This document shows positions 17,826 to 26,430 of a stretch of 64,000 bases of DNA, piece after piece. Every line of letters begins with the position of its first letter. Within the stretch, counting starts at the first letter, position 1. A program made the position numbers and the translations under genes. The DNA comes from Thermohalobaculum sp038534135. Lineage in GTDB: Bacteria > Pseudomonadota > Alphaproteobacteria > Rhodobacterales > Rhodobacteraceae. A model generated the notes under the pieces. That model was not told where the DNA came from. It ran no database searches and saw only the letters and a list, made by a program, of their open reading frames with translations. Location of the stretch: assembly GCA_038534135.1 (NCBI GenBank), contig JBCAXJ010000002.1, positions 1 to 64,000 on the forward strand, given 5' to 3'.

Positions 17826-18362
17826 TCAGACAGCGCCGGTGTATTCGCCCCGCGCGGGGTAGTTGTTCTTGATCGCGAAATCGAGTGCGCCGACAAGCTC
17901 GGAGAAGTGGGGACGCACGAACGGCATGGTCTGCGTCGAGCCATAATAGAGCGCCTGTTCCGGCGACACCATAAACAGGCCGGGCTCCGAGAACAGCGCG
18001 GGCTCTTCGATGCCGATCGAGGTCGTGCCGCGCGAGGTCGAGATGTAGAGACCCCATTCCTTCGCCTTGGCCAGGGACAGGTCGTAGCCGAAGCGCAGGC
18101 CTTTGGCCTCGATCTTGTCAGCCATCTGACGGGTGCGGTCCTCGCCGTCGGAACTGATGGCGATGGTGCTGACGCCGCGCTCGGCGAAGCCTGCGACCTG
18201 CTTTTCGAATTCGGTCAGGTAGTTGGCGCAGATCGGACAATGCAGGCCGCGATAGAAGCAGATGACGGTGCCACGTTCGGCGCCATCTGCAGCGAGGTCG
18301 AACGTGCCATGGTCCAGCGTCGGAACGGTCAGCGACGGGGTCTTCTGGCGGGGGATCAGCAT
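17826..18362 (-). CDS. Peroxiredoxin-like protein (AhpC/TSA family)
   Basis: 178 residues. The thioredoxin-fold segment VICFYRGLHCPICANYLTEFE carries a C42-x-x-C45 pair at the usual place of the peroxidatic cysteine. It is followed by ISSDGEDRTRQMADKI and a SIGIEEPALFSEPGLFMV strand. This CPxC subgroup is annotated as peroxiredoxin-like. Reduction of a peroxide or disulfide is expected, but the substrate is unknown. The start at 18362 is preceded by CGGAG. It diverges from an AraC-type regulator across 85 bp that hold two inverted repeats. Confidence 0.85.
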   Translation of the reverse strand: MLIPRQKTPSLTVPTLDHGTFDLAADGAERGTVICFYRGLHCPICANYLTEFEKQVAGFAERGVSTIAISSDGEDRTRQMADKIEAKGLRFGYDLSLAKAKEWGLYISTSRGTTSIGIEEPALFSEPGLFMVSPEQALYYGSTQTMPFVRPHFSELVGALDFAIKNNYPARGEYTGAV

Positions 18363-18395
18363 GGGGTGCTCCGAATGAAGGGTTGATGCGTCTCC

Positions 18396-18437
18396 TATAC
18401 CCGGTATATCAGTCAGGGAAATCCGATTAATCTGACT
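18396..18437. promoter_or_regulatory. Two inverted repeats between the peroxiredoxin-like gene and its divergent AraC regulator
   Basis: TATACC-C-GGTATA (18396-18408) is a perfect 13-bp palindrome. AGTCAG-N15-CTGACT (18411-18437) is a second perfect inverted repeat beside it. Both fall within the 85-bp shared promoter region, so they are candidate operators for the adjacent regulator or another factor. Confidence 0.45.
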
Positions 18438-18447
18438 GGAATGCCGA

Positions 18448-19185
18448 ATGCGCAAATTTGATCGTCTATCGGCGTTGGTGGATCGCTTTGAGTTGTCAGT
18501 GACGCCCTGGCCCGATGACGCGGAGAACCTGATGCTCTCGGAACGCTCCGGCGGCGGATGGCTGCTGCATCTGGGGGAAACCCCGGGCGAACCGGACCCC
18601 AAAGCGGTTTTGCGCGCACGGGTCGATTGGGGCGACGGGGACAATCCCCTGTTCGTCGCTTTGCCGGGTCTGATCGAACGCCAGATTGATCCCGACGAAG
18701 AACTGGGCCTGATCGTGCAGTTGCTCGTTGCCGAAGGCCGCGCGGGCCGCTGTGGTGCTGCAACGGTGCTGAACCGGTTAGGCGAGGTGCTGATTGTGCG
18801 GATTGTGCGTGAGGCCATCGAACAGGGAGCGTCGGAGCCCGGCGTTCTGGGCGGCCTGGCCGATCCGCGCCTGAGCCGCGCGATTGTCTCGATCCACGAA
18901 GCGCCGGGACGCAACTGGCGCAACGAGGATCTGGCCGAGATCGCCGGTCTGTCCCGCAGCAGATTTGCCGAACTGTTTGTCGAGGCCGTCGGTGAAACGC
19001 CACTTGCTTACCTGCGGCGCTGGCGGCTCGTCCTGGCTCGAAAAGACCTCGAACGTGGTGACCGGGTTCAGGCCGTATCGCGCAGATATGGTTATGCGTC
19101 TGGCGAGGCGTTCAACCGGGCGTTTCAACGCTTTTTCGGTTGCGCGCCGACGGGCCTGAGGACCGGCACCCTGGGTAGCGCCTAA
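18448..19185 (+). CDS. AraC family transcriptional regulator with cupin-type sensor
   Basis: 245 residues. Residues about 5-125 resemble the cupin_6 sensor found in a large AraC subgroup (RLSALVDRFELSV...GGGWLLHLGE). Residues about 140-240 are the double helix-turn-helix (WRNEDLAEIAGLSRSRFAELFVEAVGETPLAYLRRWRL... VSRRYGYASGEAFNRAFQRFFG). This subgroup often regulates a divergent oxidoreductase or peroxidase gene, and here the divergent neighbour is the peroxiredoxin-like gene. The gene ends in a convergent arrangement with the catabolic operon, separated by a terminator. Confidence 0.9.
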   Translation: MRKFDRLSALVDRFELSVTPWPDDAENLMLSERSGGGWLLHLGETPGEPDPKAVLRARVDWGDGDNPLFVALPGLIERQIDPDEELGLIVQLLVAEGRAGRCGAATVLNRLGEVLIVRIVREAIEQGASEPGVLGGLADPRLSRAIVSIHEAPGRNWRNEDLAEIAGLSRSRFAELFVEAVGETPLAYLRRWRLVLARKDLERGDRVQAVSRRYGYASGEAFNRAFQRFFGCAPTGLRTGTLGSA

Positions 19186-19196
19186 CACCAAAAAAA

Positions 19197-19231
19197 TGGG
19201 GCGCCCCGTCTCCCCCGACCGGGACGCCCCG
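19197..19231 (-). terminator. Terminator of the leftward TRAP/dehydrogenase operon
   Basis: GGGGCGCCCCG and CGGGACGCCCC form an 11-bp stem with one mismatch around a 12-13-nt loop. Read leftward, the stem is followed by A then seven Ts (19190-19196). This is a strong intrinsic terminator for the operon ending at 19266, and it may also stop the AraC gene. Confidence 0.75.
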
Positions 19232-19265
19232 CCTCCCCCTCAGGAGGTGCTCGGATGGAAACTGC

Positions 19266-20570
19266 TCAGTCAGCAGCACTCAGATCGAAGTTCTCACCTG
19301 GAAAGTACTTGGCCAGCCGCACATCGGCGGCGCGTGCGTGGCCTTCCATGCCTTCCAGACGAGAGATCCGCGCGGTCGCCTCGGCCACGCGCTTCGAGCC
19401 TTCGCGGGTCATGCGCTGCCATGTGACCAGTTTCATGTACTTGTGGACTGACAGACCGCCAGTGTAGCGGGCGGCACCCGAGGTCGGTAGCACGTGGTTG
19501 GTGCCGGAGGCCTTGTCGCCATAAGAGACGGTCGTCTCTTCGCCCAGGAACAGCGAGCCGTAGCATTCCAGCCGGTTCAGCCACCAATCCAGGTCTGCGG
19601 CCATAACGGTCAGGTGCTCGGGTGCGATATCGTCGGAGACGCTGGCGACCTCCTCGCGGTCGGCGCAGACGATCACTTCGGCATAGTCGCGCCACGCGGC
19701 CTCAGCGTTCTTTCCGTTGAGTTCCGGCAGGTCGGCGATCAACTCAGGCACGCGGGCCATGACGGTTTCGGCCAGTGCGCGCGAGGTCGTCGCCAGCCAG
19801 ACCGGAGAGTTATAGCCGTGCTCGGCCTGGCTCACCAGATCGACGGAAACAATCTCGGCATCGGCGGTTTCGTCCGCCAGGATCAGCGAGTCCGTCGGCC
19901 CCGCGAACATATCGATGCCGACGCGGCCGAACAGGATGCGTTTGGCCTCGGCGACGAACTGGTTGCCCGGGCCGACCAGAATGTCCGATTTCGGCAGACC
20001 GAACAGGCCGAACGCCATCGCGGCAATGCCCTGAACGCCGCCCAAGGCAAGGATCTGATCCGCACCGCACAAATCAGCCGTATAGACAATCGCCGGGTGC
20101 ACGCCGGTATCGGGGCGCGGTGGCGAGCATGCCGCGATGTTCCCGCATCCGGCCACCTTGGCCGTCGTCACCGTCATCATGGCCGACGCGATATGGGCAT
20201 ATCGCCCGCCCGGCGCGTAGCAGCCCGCGGCCTGGCACGGGATTGCCTTCTGCCCTGCGATCAGGCCGGGCGCGATCTCGTACTCGAAATCCTGGATGGT
20301 CTGTTTTTGGGCCTCGGCAAAGCGGCGGACATTGTCGTGGGCGTACCGAATGTCGTCCTTCAGTTTCTGCGGAACCTTGGCCGCCGCCGCCTCGATCTCG
20401 TCGCGCGTCAGGACGACGTTTCCGGCGTATTTGTCGAACTTGGCGGCGTACTCCTTCGCCTTGGCGTCGCCACCAGCCTCGATCTCGTCGAGGATGTTCT
20501 GGACAATGTCCCGCACGTCGCCCGCATCGTCAGTTGACGTGCGGGCGGCCTTCTTCAGGTATTCAGGCAT
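19266..20570 (-). CDS. Histidinol dehydrogenase family protein, sulfopropanediol 3-dehydrogenase (HpsN)-like
   Basis: 434 residues of the HisD fold. The zinc and catalytic segments are kept (SQAEHGYNSPVWL, ISDDIAPEHLTVM, GTNHVLPTSGAARYTGGLSVHKYMK). It is not with his genes and does not look like biosynthetic HisD. The opening MPEYLKKAARTST and the TRAP context match the HpsN type, which oxidises (R)-2,3-dihydroxypropane-1-sulfonate to sulfolactate with NAD in roseobacters. Its start is 1 nt after the TRAP permease stop (TGA-T-ATG), so the two are translationally coupled. The substrate is inferred. No sulfolactate-lyase genes (suyAB, slc) are visible in the window, so another polyol substrate is possible. 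Confidence 0.85.
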   Translation of the reverse strand: MPEYLKKAARTSTDDAGDVRDIVQNILDEIEAGGDAKAKEYAAKFDKYAGNVVLTRDEIEAAAAKVPQKLKDDIRYAHDNVRRFAEAQKQTIQDFEYEIAPGLIAGQKAIPCQAAGCYAPGGRYAHIASAMMTVTTAKVAGCGNIAACSPPRPDTGVHPAIVYTADLCGADQILALGGVQGIAAMAFGLFGLPKSDILVGPGNQFVAEAKRILFGRVGIDMFAGPTDSLILADETADAEIVSVDLVSQAEHGYNSPVWLATTSRALAETVMARVPELIADLPELNGKNAEAAWRDYAEVIVCADREEVASVSDDIAPEHLTVMAADLDWWLNRLECYGSLFLGEETTVSYGDKASGTNHVLPTSGAARYTGGLSVHKYMKLVTWQRMTREGSKRVAEATARISRLEGMEGHARAADVRLAKYFPGENFDLSAAD

Positions 20571-20571
20571 A

Positions 20572-22938
20572 TCACTTTCCGTCTAGGTAATCGGGGAGCC
20601 ACAGGGCGATTTCAGGAAGGTAGAAGATCAGACCCAGGCCGATCAGCTGGATGACCATGAACTGCATCATGCCGAAATAGATATCCTTCAGATCCCACTC
20701 GGGCACAACGCCCTTCAGGAAGTAGGCCGAGAGTGCCACTGGGGGTGAAAGCCAGGCTGTTTGCAGACAGACCGCCACAAGGATCGCGAACCAGATCAGG
20801 TGATCGTCACGCTCCAGCCCGAAGTCCAGTTGCTCGACCACCGGCAGGATGATCGGCACGATGATCAGCACGATCGGCACCCACTCCAGCGGCCAGCCCA
20901 GCAGGAAGACCAGCGCGAGGATCAGGACCATGGTCCAGACCGGCGACAGTTCGAAAGCCAGCATCGCCTCGGTCAGCATCTTCGGCGTGCCGAGGTTCGA
21001 GAACACGGCGCCAAAGAAGTTCGAGGCGGCAACCAGGAACATGATCAGCACGGTGATCTCGAGCGTCTTGATCATCGAATCGTAGCCGCCCGGAATGGTG
21101 AACTTCCGGTAGCCCAGCGACAGCAGGATCGCACCGAAAGCACCACAGGCCGAGGCCTCCACCGGCGTTGCCCAACCCGCCAGAATCGACCCAAGCGCGA
21201 AGGCGATCAGAACCGTCGGTGGGACCAGGCCCATGAAGAACTCGTACCAGAGGTCGGAGAAATAGAACCCGCCCGGTTTGTTGGTCCGCATCCAGTTGTA
21301 GACGAAGTACATCACGCCGAGCCAGAGGATCGGGATCAGCAGGCCCGCGAACGGAAAGAAGCTAAGCCCTCCCGAAGCGCCTTCGACGCAGAGCCAGATG
21401 AAGATGAAGAGGGACGAGAGCACCGAAAGCACCTCGATCGCATAGTAGGGCGAGGTTTCCGGTTGCTCGTCTTCGGGCAGGATCGGGCCGAGGCTGGGGT
21501 CGAGCCAGCAGCGGCCGATCGAGTAGATCAGGTAGAGCGCTGCCAACATGACGCCCGGGATGATCGCGGCACGGAACAGGTCCGTCACGGGGACTTCCAA
21601 CACCGGCCCCATGACGATCAGCATGATCGATGGCGGGATCAGGATACCCAGTGTCCCGCCCGCGGTGATGGTTCCGGCGGCAAGTTTCACGTCATAGCCG
21701 GACTTGTTCATTGTCCGCGCCGCCATGATGCCCAGGATCGTGACCGAGGCCCCGACGATCCCGGTCGCGGCAGCGAAGATCGTGGACACGAACAGTACGG
21801 CGATGAAGAGTGCGCCGCGCACCCGGCTCATCATCAGCTGGATCGCGTTGAACAGGCGCTCCATCAGGCCCGCTTTCTCCATCATGATGCCCATGAAGAT
21901 GAACAGCGGAACCGCGACGAGCTGGTCGTCCAGCATGGTCTCGTTGGTCTTCGCGGTGAGAAGGAAGAACGTGACCTTGGTGTTGAAGCCCCAGGTGTTG
22001 AAGACAAACCCCAGGAAGATCAGCGTGAACGAGATCGGGAAGCCGACGAAGATCGCGAACAGCATGGCACCCAGCATTAGCAGACCGATCGTGGTCTTGT
22101 CCGGTGTCAGCGCGCCATTGCGTCCCCACATGCTTTGCCAGAAATCGCTGATGAACTCGGGGATGATCACGCCCAGCGTCTGCGGAAAGAACACTCCGGC
22201 AAAGGCAAAAGCCAGGGCGAAGAAATAGAGCGGCAGCCACTTGGTGAACTGGTGCTCACGCTCCTTGCCCATCTGGTGGAAGGCCCGGAACAGCTCGGGG
22301 AAGCCTTGCAGAAACAACAGCAGCGCGCCCAATGGCATCGCCGCGCGGGCTGGGCCCAGGACGGGCGCCCAGGTGCTGTCCGAAAGACGCTCCCACCCGG
22401 TGTAGACGAAGCCATTCGATGGGTTGAACGTGCCCCAGGTGTAGGTCAGCGCGCTCCAGAAGAAGAACAGCATCGCCGGGAAGTAGAAGCCGAGGTACAG
22501 GACCGCATCCACGGTGGCCTGCGTCTTCGGGGTCCAGTTGCGATAGATGAAGTCGGCCCGGATATGCACGCCGCGCAGCAGTGCATATCCCGCGGCCCCC
22601 ATGAACAATACGCCACCCAGCATGCGGCTGACGTCATAGACCCATAGCGTAGGTCCAAAGCCCCAGTCGCGCGCCACATCGGCCATGTCATTCGCGACCA
22701 GCATGCCGAACGCCGTCCGCGAGACCACCTCGTAGACCGCCGCGAAGATCAGCGGAATCAGCAGGACACAGAAAAGCCGACCCGCCCAGAGGTTCATCAC
22801 GTCAATAAAAGCCGTGATCGGCCGCTGCCACGGGGTCATGTCCTCGGGCGTCTCGCCGGGTTGCTCAGCGCGGCGTTCTGCGATCAGCTCGTCGGTGATC
22901 TCGAGTTCGCCGACATCCGTCTCCGTGGTATTCGACAT
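20572..22938 (-). CDS. Fused TRAP transporter permease (DctQ-DctM)
   Basis: 788 residues. Residues about 35-260 are the small DctQ-type subunit with four membrane helices. After a short link, the large DctM subunit with about 12 helices follows (for example LLMLGAMLFAIFVGFPISFTLIFLG and GTLGILIPPSIMLIVMGPVLEVPVTDLF). TRAP systems import organic acids using a sodium gradient and a periplasmic receptor. The receptor is encoded three genes up in the same transcript. Residues about 470-550 form an insertion with extra hydrophobic segments. The start has a strong GGGGGGAAGAC site. A 69-nt perfect hairpin lies about 100 bp upstream of this gene. Confidence 0.93.
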   Translation of the reverse strand: MSNTTETDVGELEITDELIAERRAEQPGETPEDMTPWQRPITAFIDVMNLWAGRLFCVLLIPLIFAAVYEVVSRTAFGMLVANDMADVARDWGFGPTLWVYDVSRMLGGVLFMGAAGYALLRGVHIRADFIYRNWTPKTQATVDAVLYLGFYFPAMLFFFWSALTYTWGTFNPSNGFVYTGWERLSDSTWAPVLGPARAAMPLGALLLFLQGFPELFRAFHQMGKEREHQFTKWLPLYFFALAFAFAGVFFPQTLGVIIPEFISDFWQSMWGRNGALTPDKTTIGLLMLGAMLFAIFVGFPISFTLIFLGFVFNTWGFNTKVTFFLLTAKTNETMLDDQLVAVPLFIFMGIMMEKAGLMERLFNAIQLMMSRVRGALFIAVLFVSTIFAAATGIVGASVTILGIMAARTMNKSGYDVKLAAGTITAGGTLGILIPPSIMLIVMGPVLEVPVTDLFRAAIIPGVMLAALYLIYSIGRCWLDPSLGPILPEDEQPETSPYYAIEVLSVLSSLFIFIWLCVEGASGGLSFFPFAGLLIPILWLGVMYFVYNWMRTNKPGGFYFSDLWYEFFMGLVPPTVLIAFALGSILAGWATPVEASACGAFGAILLSLGYRKFTIPGGYDSMIKTLEITVLIMFLVAASNFFGAVFSNLGTPKMLTEAMLAFELSPVWTMVLILALVFLLGWPLEWVPIVLIIVPIILPVVEQLDFGLERDDHLIWFAILVAVCLQTAWLSPPVALSAYFLKGVVPEWDLKDIYFGMMQFMVIQLIGLGLIFYLPEIALWLPDYLDGK

Positions 22939-23034
22939 GTCTTCCCCCCTTTTTTGGTCAGCCTATCGTTGGCTGTTTTCCTGGGTTTGTCGCGCGGCCT
23001 GTCTCGCACCCTGCGGGCGCGAACCAGACCTTAC

Positions 23035-23118
23035 GATCCGGCCCGCCACCACCCCCGCCTCCTCCGGCGCGCGCAGCGCGCCGGAGGAGGCGGGGGTGGT
23101 GGCGGGCCTGAGCGGATC
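23035..23118. repeat. Very long GC-rich hairpin inside the TRAP operon
   Basis: Perfect 33-bp arms (23040-23072 and 23076-23108) flank a 3-nt GCA loop. The arms contain GCCACCACC, CCTCCTCC and GGCGCGC stretches. A GATCCG/CGGATC pair extends the stem with a 4-nt bulge. A weaker hairpin (TCGCACCC/GGGCGCGA) lies just left and another (GTTCTGCG 23123-23130 with CGCAGAAC 23142-23149) just right. The cluster separates the ACT gene from the permease gene. There is no U run, so it is more likely an mRNA processing, stability or attenuation element than a simple terminator. Confidence 0.85.
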
Positions 23119-23168
23119 CCGAGTTCTGCGTGCCGAAGGCGCGCAGAACGAGTGGCCGCAAAATCTGG

Positions 23169-23570
23169 TCAATCCCTCTCAAACACGGTGATGGCGTGTC
23201 CGTCCGCACGCCAGGCCCGTGTCGCAGCTTGCGCATTTTCCTCTTTCACCAGGATGTAATCCGTGTCGTAGGTCGAGATGACGAAGATCCCGATCTCGGC
23301 CTCGGCAAGGGCGCGCGAAAGCGCAGCGACAATGCCGGTTTCGTCAAAGGCGAACGGGCCCTGGACCTTGAAGGTGGTCCATCCCGGCTCGATCTTGTCC
23401 AAATGCTGTCGATGTTTGGTGACCGCATCGGTCGGCCCGACCAGGGACAGTTCTTCGTCTGTCCGGCTGATCGTCAGAAAATCCGTCCCGGAGAGAAATC
23501 CCTCCGGAACGGGAGTGGCGGGGCCCGAACGGGCCACCGCGTAGTCTCCGGGAAGCTGTGTCAGCTTCAT
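23169..23570 (-). CDS. ACT domain protein in the TRAP operon
   Basis: 133 residues with two ACT-like halves. The second is clear (WTTFKVQGPFAFDETGIVAALSRALAEAEIGIFVISTYDTDYILVKEE), matching the ACT_7/CASTOR-like group of small ACT proteins. ACT domains usually bind amino acids or related small molecules. It lies between the TRAP receptor (5 bp upstream) and the permease, so it may sense the imported substrate, but nothing in the sequence shows this. No catalytic domain is attached. Confidence 0.85.
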   Translation of the reverse strand: MKLTQLPGDYAVARSGPATPVPEGFLSGTDFLTISRTDEELSLVGPTDAVTKHRQHLDKIEPGWTTFKVQGPFAFDETGIVAALSRALAEAEIGIFVISTYDTDYILVKEENAQAATRAWRADGHAITVFERD

Positions 23571-23575
23571 TCGGC

Positions 23576-24670
23576 TTACTTGACGCTGTCGGCGAATGCC
23601 TTGCCGAGTGCGGCGTTCGAGGCCTGGGCACCTGCCCAGAACGGAACGGCGATCGCGGCAAAGTCCTTCTGTGACTGCCAGACCTTGGCGAAGAACGGAT
23701 TTTCGGCAGCATTCTTCTCGAGCGATGCCTTCGCCGCGTTCATGTAGGCCGGGAAGTAGTCTGCCGGGGTGTCATGCAGGATGACGCCGTGGTTCTCGGT
23801 CAAGTCCTTCAGCGCCTTACCGTTCTCAATGATCCGGTACGACATGGCTTTCGACAACGATGCGTTCGCTGCGACCTCCAAGGCCTTCTTCTCCAGATCG
23901 GTCAGGCCCTCATAAACATCGGCGTTGATGTACATGTCGGCGTTCACGACCACCTGGTGCAGACCCTGCAGGTAGTAGTGCTTCAGGACCTTCTGGAAGC
24001 CGAAGACGCTGTCAGGCTTCGGGCAGCACCACTCGGCCGCGTCGATCGTGCCTTTCTCGAGTGCTGGCAGGATGTCACCGCCGCCCATGGCGACCGACGC
24101 GACACCGATGTCCTTGTAGGTCTGGCCCGGGATGCCCGGAGGCGTCCGGAAGCGGTACTTGCGGAAGTCGTCCATGCTGTTGATCGGCTCGGAGAACCAT
24201 CCCAGGGCTTCCGGTCCGACCGGCTGGAGCATGAAGCCCTTGACGTTCATGCCCATCTCTTTCCAGAGCTGGTCGTAAAGCTCCTTGCCGCCGCCGTACT
24301 GGAACCAGCTGAGGAAGGCGATGTTATCGATGCCGACACCGGCACCGGCAACGGGCGAGCCAAACAGCATGGCTGCGGGGTGCTTGCCCGACCAGTAGTG
24401 CGTCCACGCGAAGCCGCCCTCGATCAGTCCGCTGTCCACGGCATCCAGCGTTTCCTTGACGCCGACAACCGCACCGGCGGGCAGAACCTCGATCTTCAGC
24501 GATCCGTTGGTCAGGGCGGCAACGTCAGCCGCGAAATCGTTCAGCATGTGAACTTCGTCCGCCTTGGCCGGGATCACCGACTGTACGCGGATGACGGTCT
24601 CGGCAAAAGCCGTTCCCGCCGTCAGCGCCGCGACGGCGGCACCCGTTACGATGGTCTTCCAGAACGCCAT
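23576..24670 (-). CDS. TRAP transporter periplasmic substrate-binding protein (DctP/TakP type)
   Basis: 364 residues. A signal peptide (MAFWKTIVTGAAVAALTAGTAFA) is followed by a DctP-family receptor. The start at 24670 is chosen because GGAGG lies 7 bases upstream and the signal peptide fits. An in-frame ATG six codons earlier has no such site. Features include YDQLWKEMGMNVKGFMLQPVGPEALGWFSEPINS, the conserved arginine segment RKYRFRTPPG and DAAEWCCPKPDS. The pattern resembles the TakP/2-oxo-acid-binding branch, where receptors bind carboxylates or sulfonates through an Arg. It is the first gene of the receptor-ACT-permease-dehydrogenase transcript. Confidence 0.93.
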   Translation of the reverse strand: MAFWKTIVTGAAVAALTAGTAFAETVIRVQSVIPAKADEVHMLNDFAADVAALTNGSLKIEVLPAGAVVGVKETLDAVDSGLIEGGFAWTHYWSGKHPAAMLFGSPVAGAGVGIDNIAFLSWFQYGGGKELYDQLWKEMGMNVKGFMLQPVGPEALGWFSEPINSMDDFRKYRFRTPPGIPGQTYKDIGVASVAMGGGDILPALEKGTIDAAEWCCPKPDSVFGFQKVLKHYYLQGLHQVVVNADMYINADVYEGLTDLEKKALEVAANASLSKAMSYRIIENGKALKDLTENHGVILHDTPADYFPAYMNAAKASLEKNAAENPFFAKVWQSQKDFAAIAVPFWAGAQASNAALGKAFADSVK

Positions 24671-24794
24671 GATATCCTCCCTTGGCATTTCGATTTCAGT
24701 CTCGTTGCCCGCTTCGTGCGGATCTCGGTATCTTGCCGGTCACAAGGCCATCCCTCTGCATCGGACGCAACGGGAAACCTCCGCCGGTTCGAAA

Positions 24795-26402
24795 TCATGC
24801 TGCGGCCTGCGCATCTTCGCGAACAAGGTCTGACGCCTTTTCGCCGATCATGATTGCTGGTGCATTCGTGTTGCCCGAGACGATCAGCGGCATGATCGAG
24901 GCATCGGCAACGCGCAGGCCCTCGACTCCGCGCACGCGCAGGCGCGGATCGACGACAGCAGCTCTATCGGTGTCCGACCCCATCTTGCAGGTGCCCGTCG
25001 GGTGATAGATCGTCACGGATGTATCGCGCGCCCAGTTGAGGATTTCTTCGTAATCGTCGCCGATCGCCGGGCCCGGCGCATGTTCTTCGGTGATGATATC
25101 GCTCAGCGGCTTGCAGGCCGAGATCCGGCGCGTGATGCGAATGCCTTCGACCAGCGTATCGCAATCGGTCTTGGTGGCGAGATAGTTCGGATGAATGGCC
25201 GGGGCCGCCAGCGGATCCGGCGATTGCAACTCCAGATGACCGGCACTTTCAGGGCGCAATTGCAGGACCGAGGCCGTGAAGGCGTCAAACGGATGTGGCC
25301 CATCCGCCGGATTGTCGGCGCTGAAGGGCTGGATGTGGAACTGGATGTCGGGCGTCTCGAGCTCGGGCCTGGTCTTCAGGAACCCCGCGCCCAGGCTGGC
25401 AGCCATGGTCATCGGCCCGGTGCGCCAGAGCGCGTACTCGGCGGCCATCAGAACCTTGCGGAGCAGCGAGCGCGACTCGGAGTTGATCGTGCGTGTCCGG
25501 CATTTGTAGACGGGACGCGCCTGGAGATGGTCTTGCAGGTTCTTGCCGACGCCGGGCACATCGCGAACGACATCGATGCCAAACTGCTGCAAGTGCTCTC
25601 CCGGGCCGATCCCGGAATGCATCAGGATCTGTGGCGAGCCGATCGCGCCCGCAGACAAAATCACCTCGCGCCGTGCCATGATCGGGCGCACACCGCCAGG
25701 TCCCTCGGTTTCGATCCCGACGGCCCGTCCATCGCGGAGCAGGACCCGCCGCGTCTGGTGCTTCACGATGACCGTCAGGTTCGGACGCTTCGACGCCGGA
25801 TGCAGATAGCCGACCGCCGAGGAACAACGCCGGCCCTTGCTCGCCGTCAACTGGTAGAGCGCCACGCCCTCCTGATCTTCACCGTTGTAATCCGGGGTGC
25901 GCCGATAGCCCGCTGCCTCGGCCGCTTCGATCCACGCGTCAATCTCCGGGCGCGCCAGCCGTGTCGGTGACACGGCCAGCGGCCCGTCCGAGCCCCTCAG
26001 CCCAGAACCGTTCATCTCCCAGGTCTCTGACCGCCGAAACAGCGGCATCACGTCTTCCCAGCCCCAGCCGGTATTCCCCAGCTGACGCCAGCCGTCATAG
26101 TCCTGCGCCTGCCCGCGCACGTACAGCAATCCGTTGATCGAGCTTGACCCACCCAGCGTCCTGCCGCGCGGCCACTTGATCGACCGTCCGTTCAGGCCGG
26201 GGTCAGGCTCGGTCTCGAAACACCAGTCGGTGTTCGGATTGCCCATCGTCTTGAAGTATCCAACCGGGATGTGGATCCAGGGCGAGCTGTCGCGCCCACC
26301 GGCTTCGACCACAGCCACCGTTGCCTTGCCGTCCGCAGACAGCCGATTGGCGAGCACACAGCCCGCCGATCCCGCGCCAACAATGACGTAGTCAAATTCC
26401 AT
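24795..26402 (-). CDS. GMC family FAD-dependent alcohol/choline dehydrogenase
   Basis: 535 residues, the usual GMC length. FAD-binding DYVIVGAGSAGCVLANRLS opens the protein, followed by GMC signature 1 (GRTLGGSSSINGLLYVRG) and signature 2 (GAIGSPQILMHSGIGP). The catalytic pair is H467 (IYHPTGTCKMG) with Asn about residue 511 (SGNTNAP). It oxidises a primary or secondary alcohol, passing electrons to a quinone or O2. It is 124 bp upstream of the TRAP receptor gene on the same strand and divergent from an IclR regulator, so it probably acts on the imported compound or its precursor. Choline is unlikely to be the substrate because no betaine genes are nearby. Confidence 0.9.
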   Translation of the reverse strand: MEFDYVIVGAGSAGCVLANRLSADGKATVAVVEAGGRDSSPWIHIPVGYFKTMGNPNTDWCFETEPDPGLNGRSIKWPRGRTLGGSSSINGLLYVRGQAQDYDGWRQLGNTGWGWEDVMPLFRRSETWEMNGSGLRGSDGPLAVSPTRLARPEIDAWIEAAEAAGYRRTPDYNGEDQEGVALYQLTASKGRRCSSAVGYLHPASKRPNLTVIVKHQTRRVLLRDGRAVGIETEGPGGVRPIMARREVILSAGAIGSPQILMHSGIGPGEHLQQFGIDVVRDVPGVGKNLQDHLQARPVYKCRTRTINSESRSLLRKVLMAAEYALWRTGPMTMAASLGAGFLKTRPELETPDIQFHIQPFSADNPADGPHPFDAFTASVLQLRPESAGHLELQSPDPLAAPAIHPNYLATKTDCDTLVEGIRITRRISACKPLSDIITEEHAPGPAIGDDYEEILNWARDTSVTIYHPTGTCKMGSDTDRAAVVDPRLRVRGVEGLRVADASIMPLIVSGNTNAPAIMIGEKASDLVREDAQAAA

Positions 26403-26430
26403 GCGCTCTTCGGAACGCCTCCCTTTGCAG

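Noticed and set aside
19266..20570. Biosynthetic histidinol dehydrogenase (hisD)
   Set aside because: It is in a TRAP operon with no other his genes, and the N-terminus resembles HpsN rather than HisD.
20761..22080. A 439-codon frame on the + strand opposite the TRAP permease
   Set aside because: Charged Arg/Glu/Gln/His repeat text, the reverse complement of hydrophobic helices, is a known shadow of membrane-protein genes.
23035..23118. Simple intrinsic terminator for the receptor and ACT genes
   Set aside because: The stem is 33 bp and GC-rich but no U run follows, and the permease gene downstream shares strand and function.
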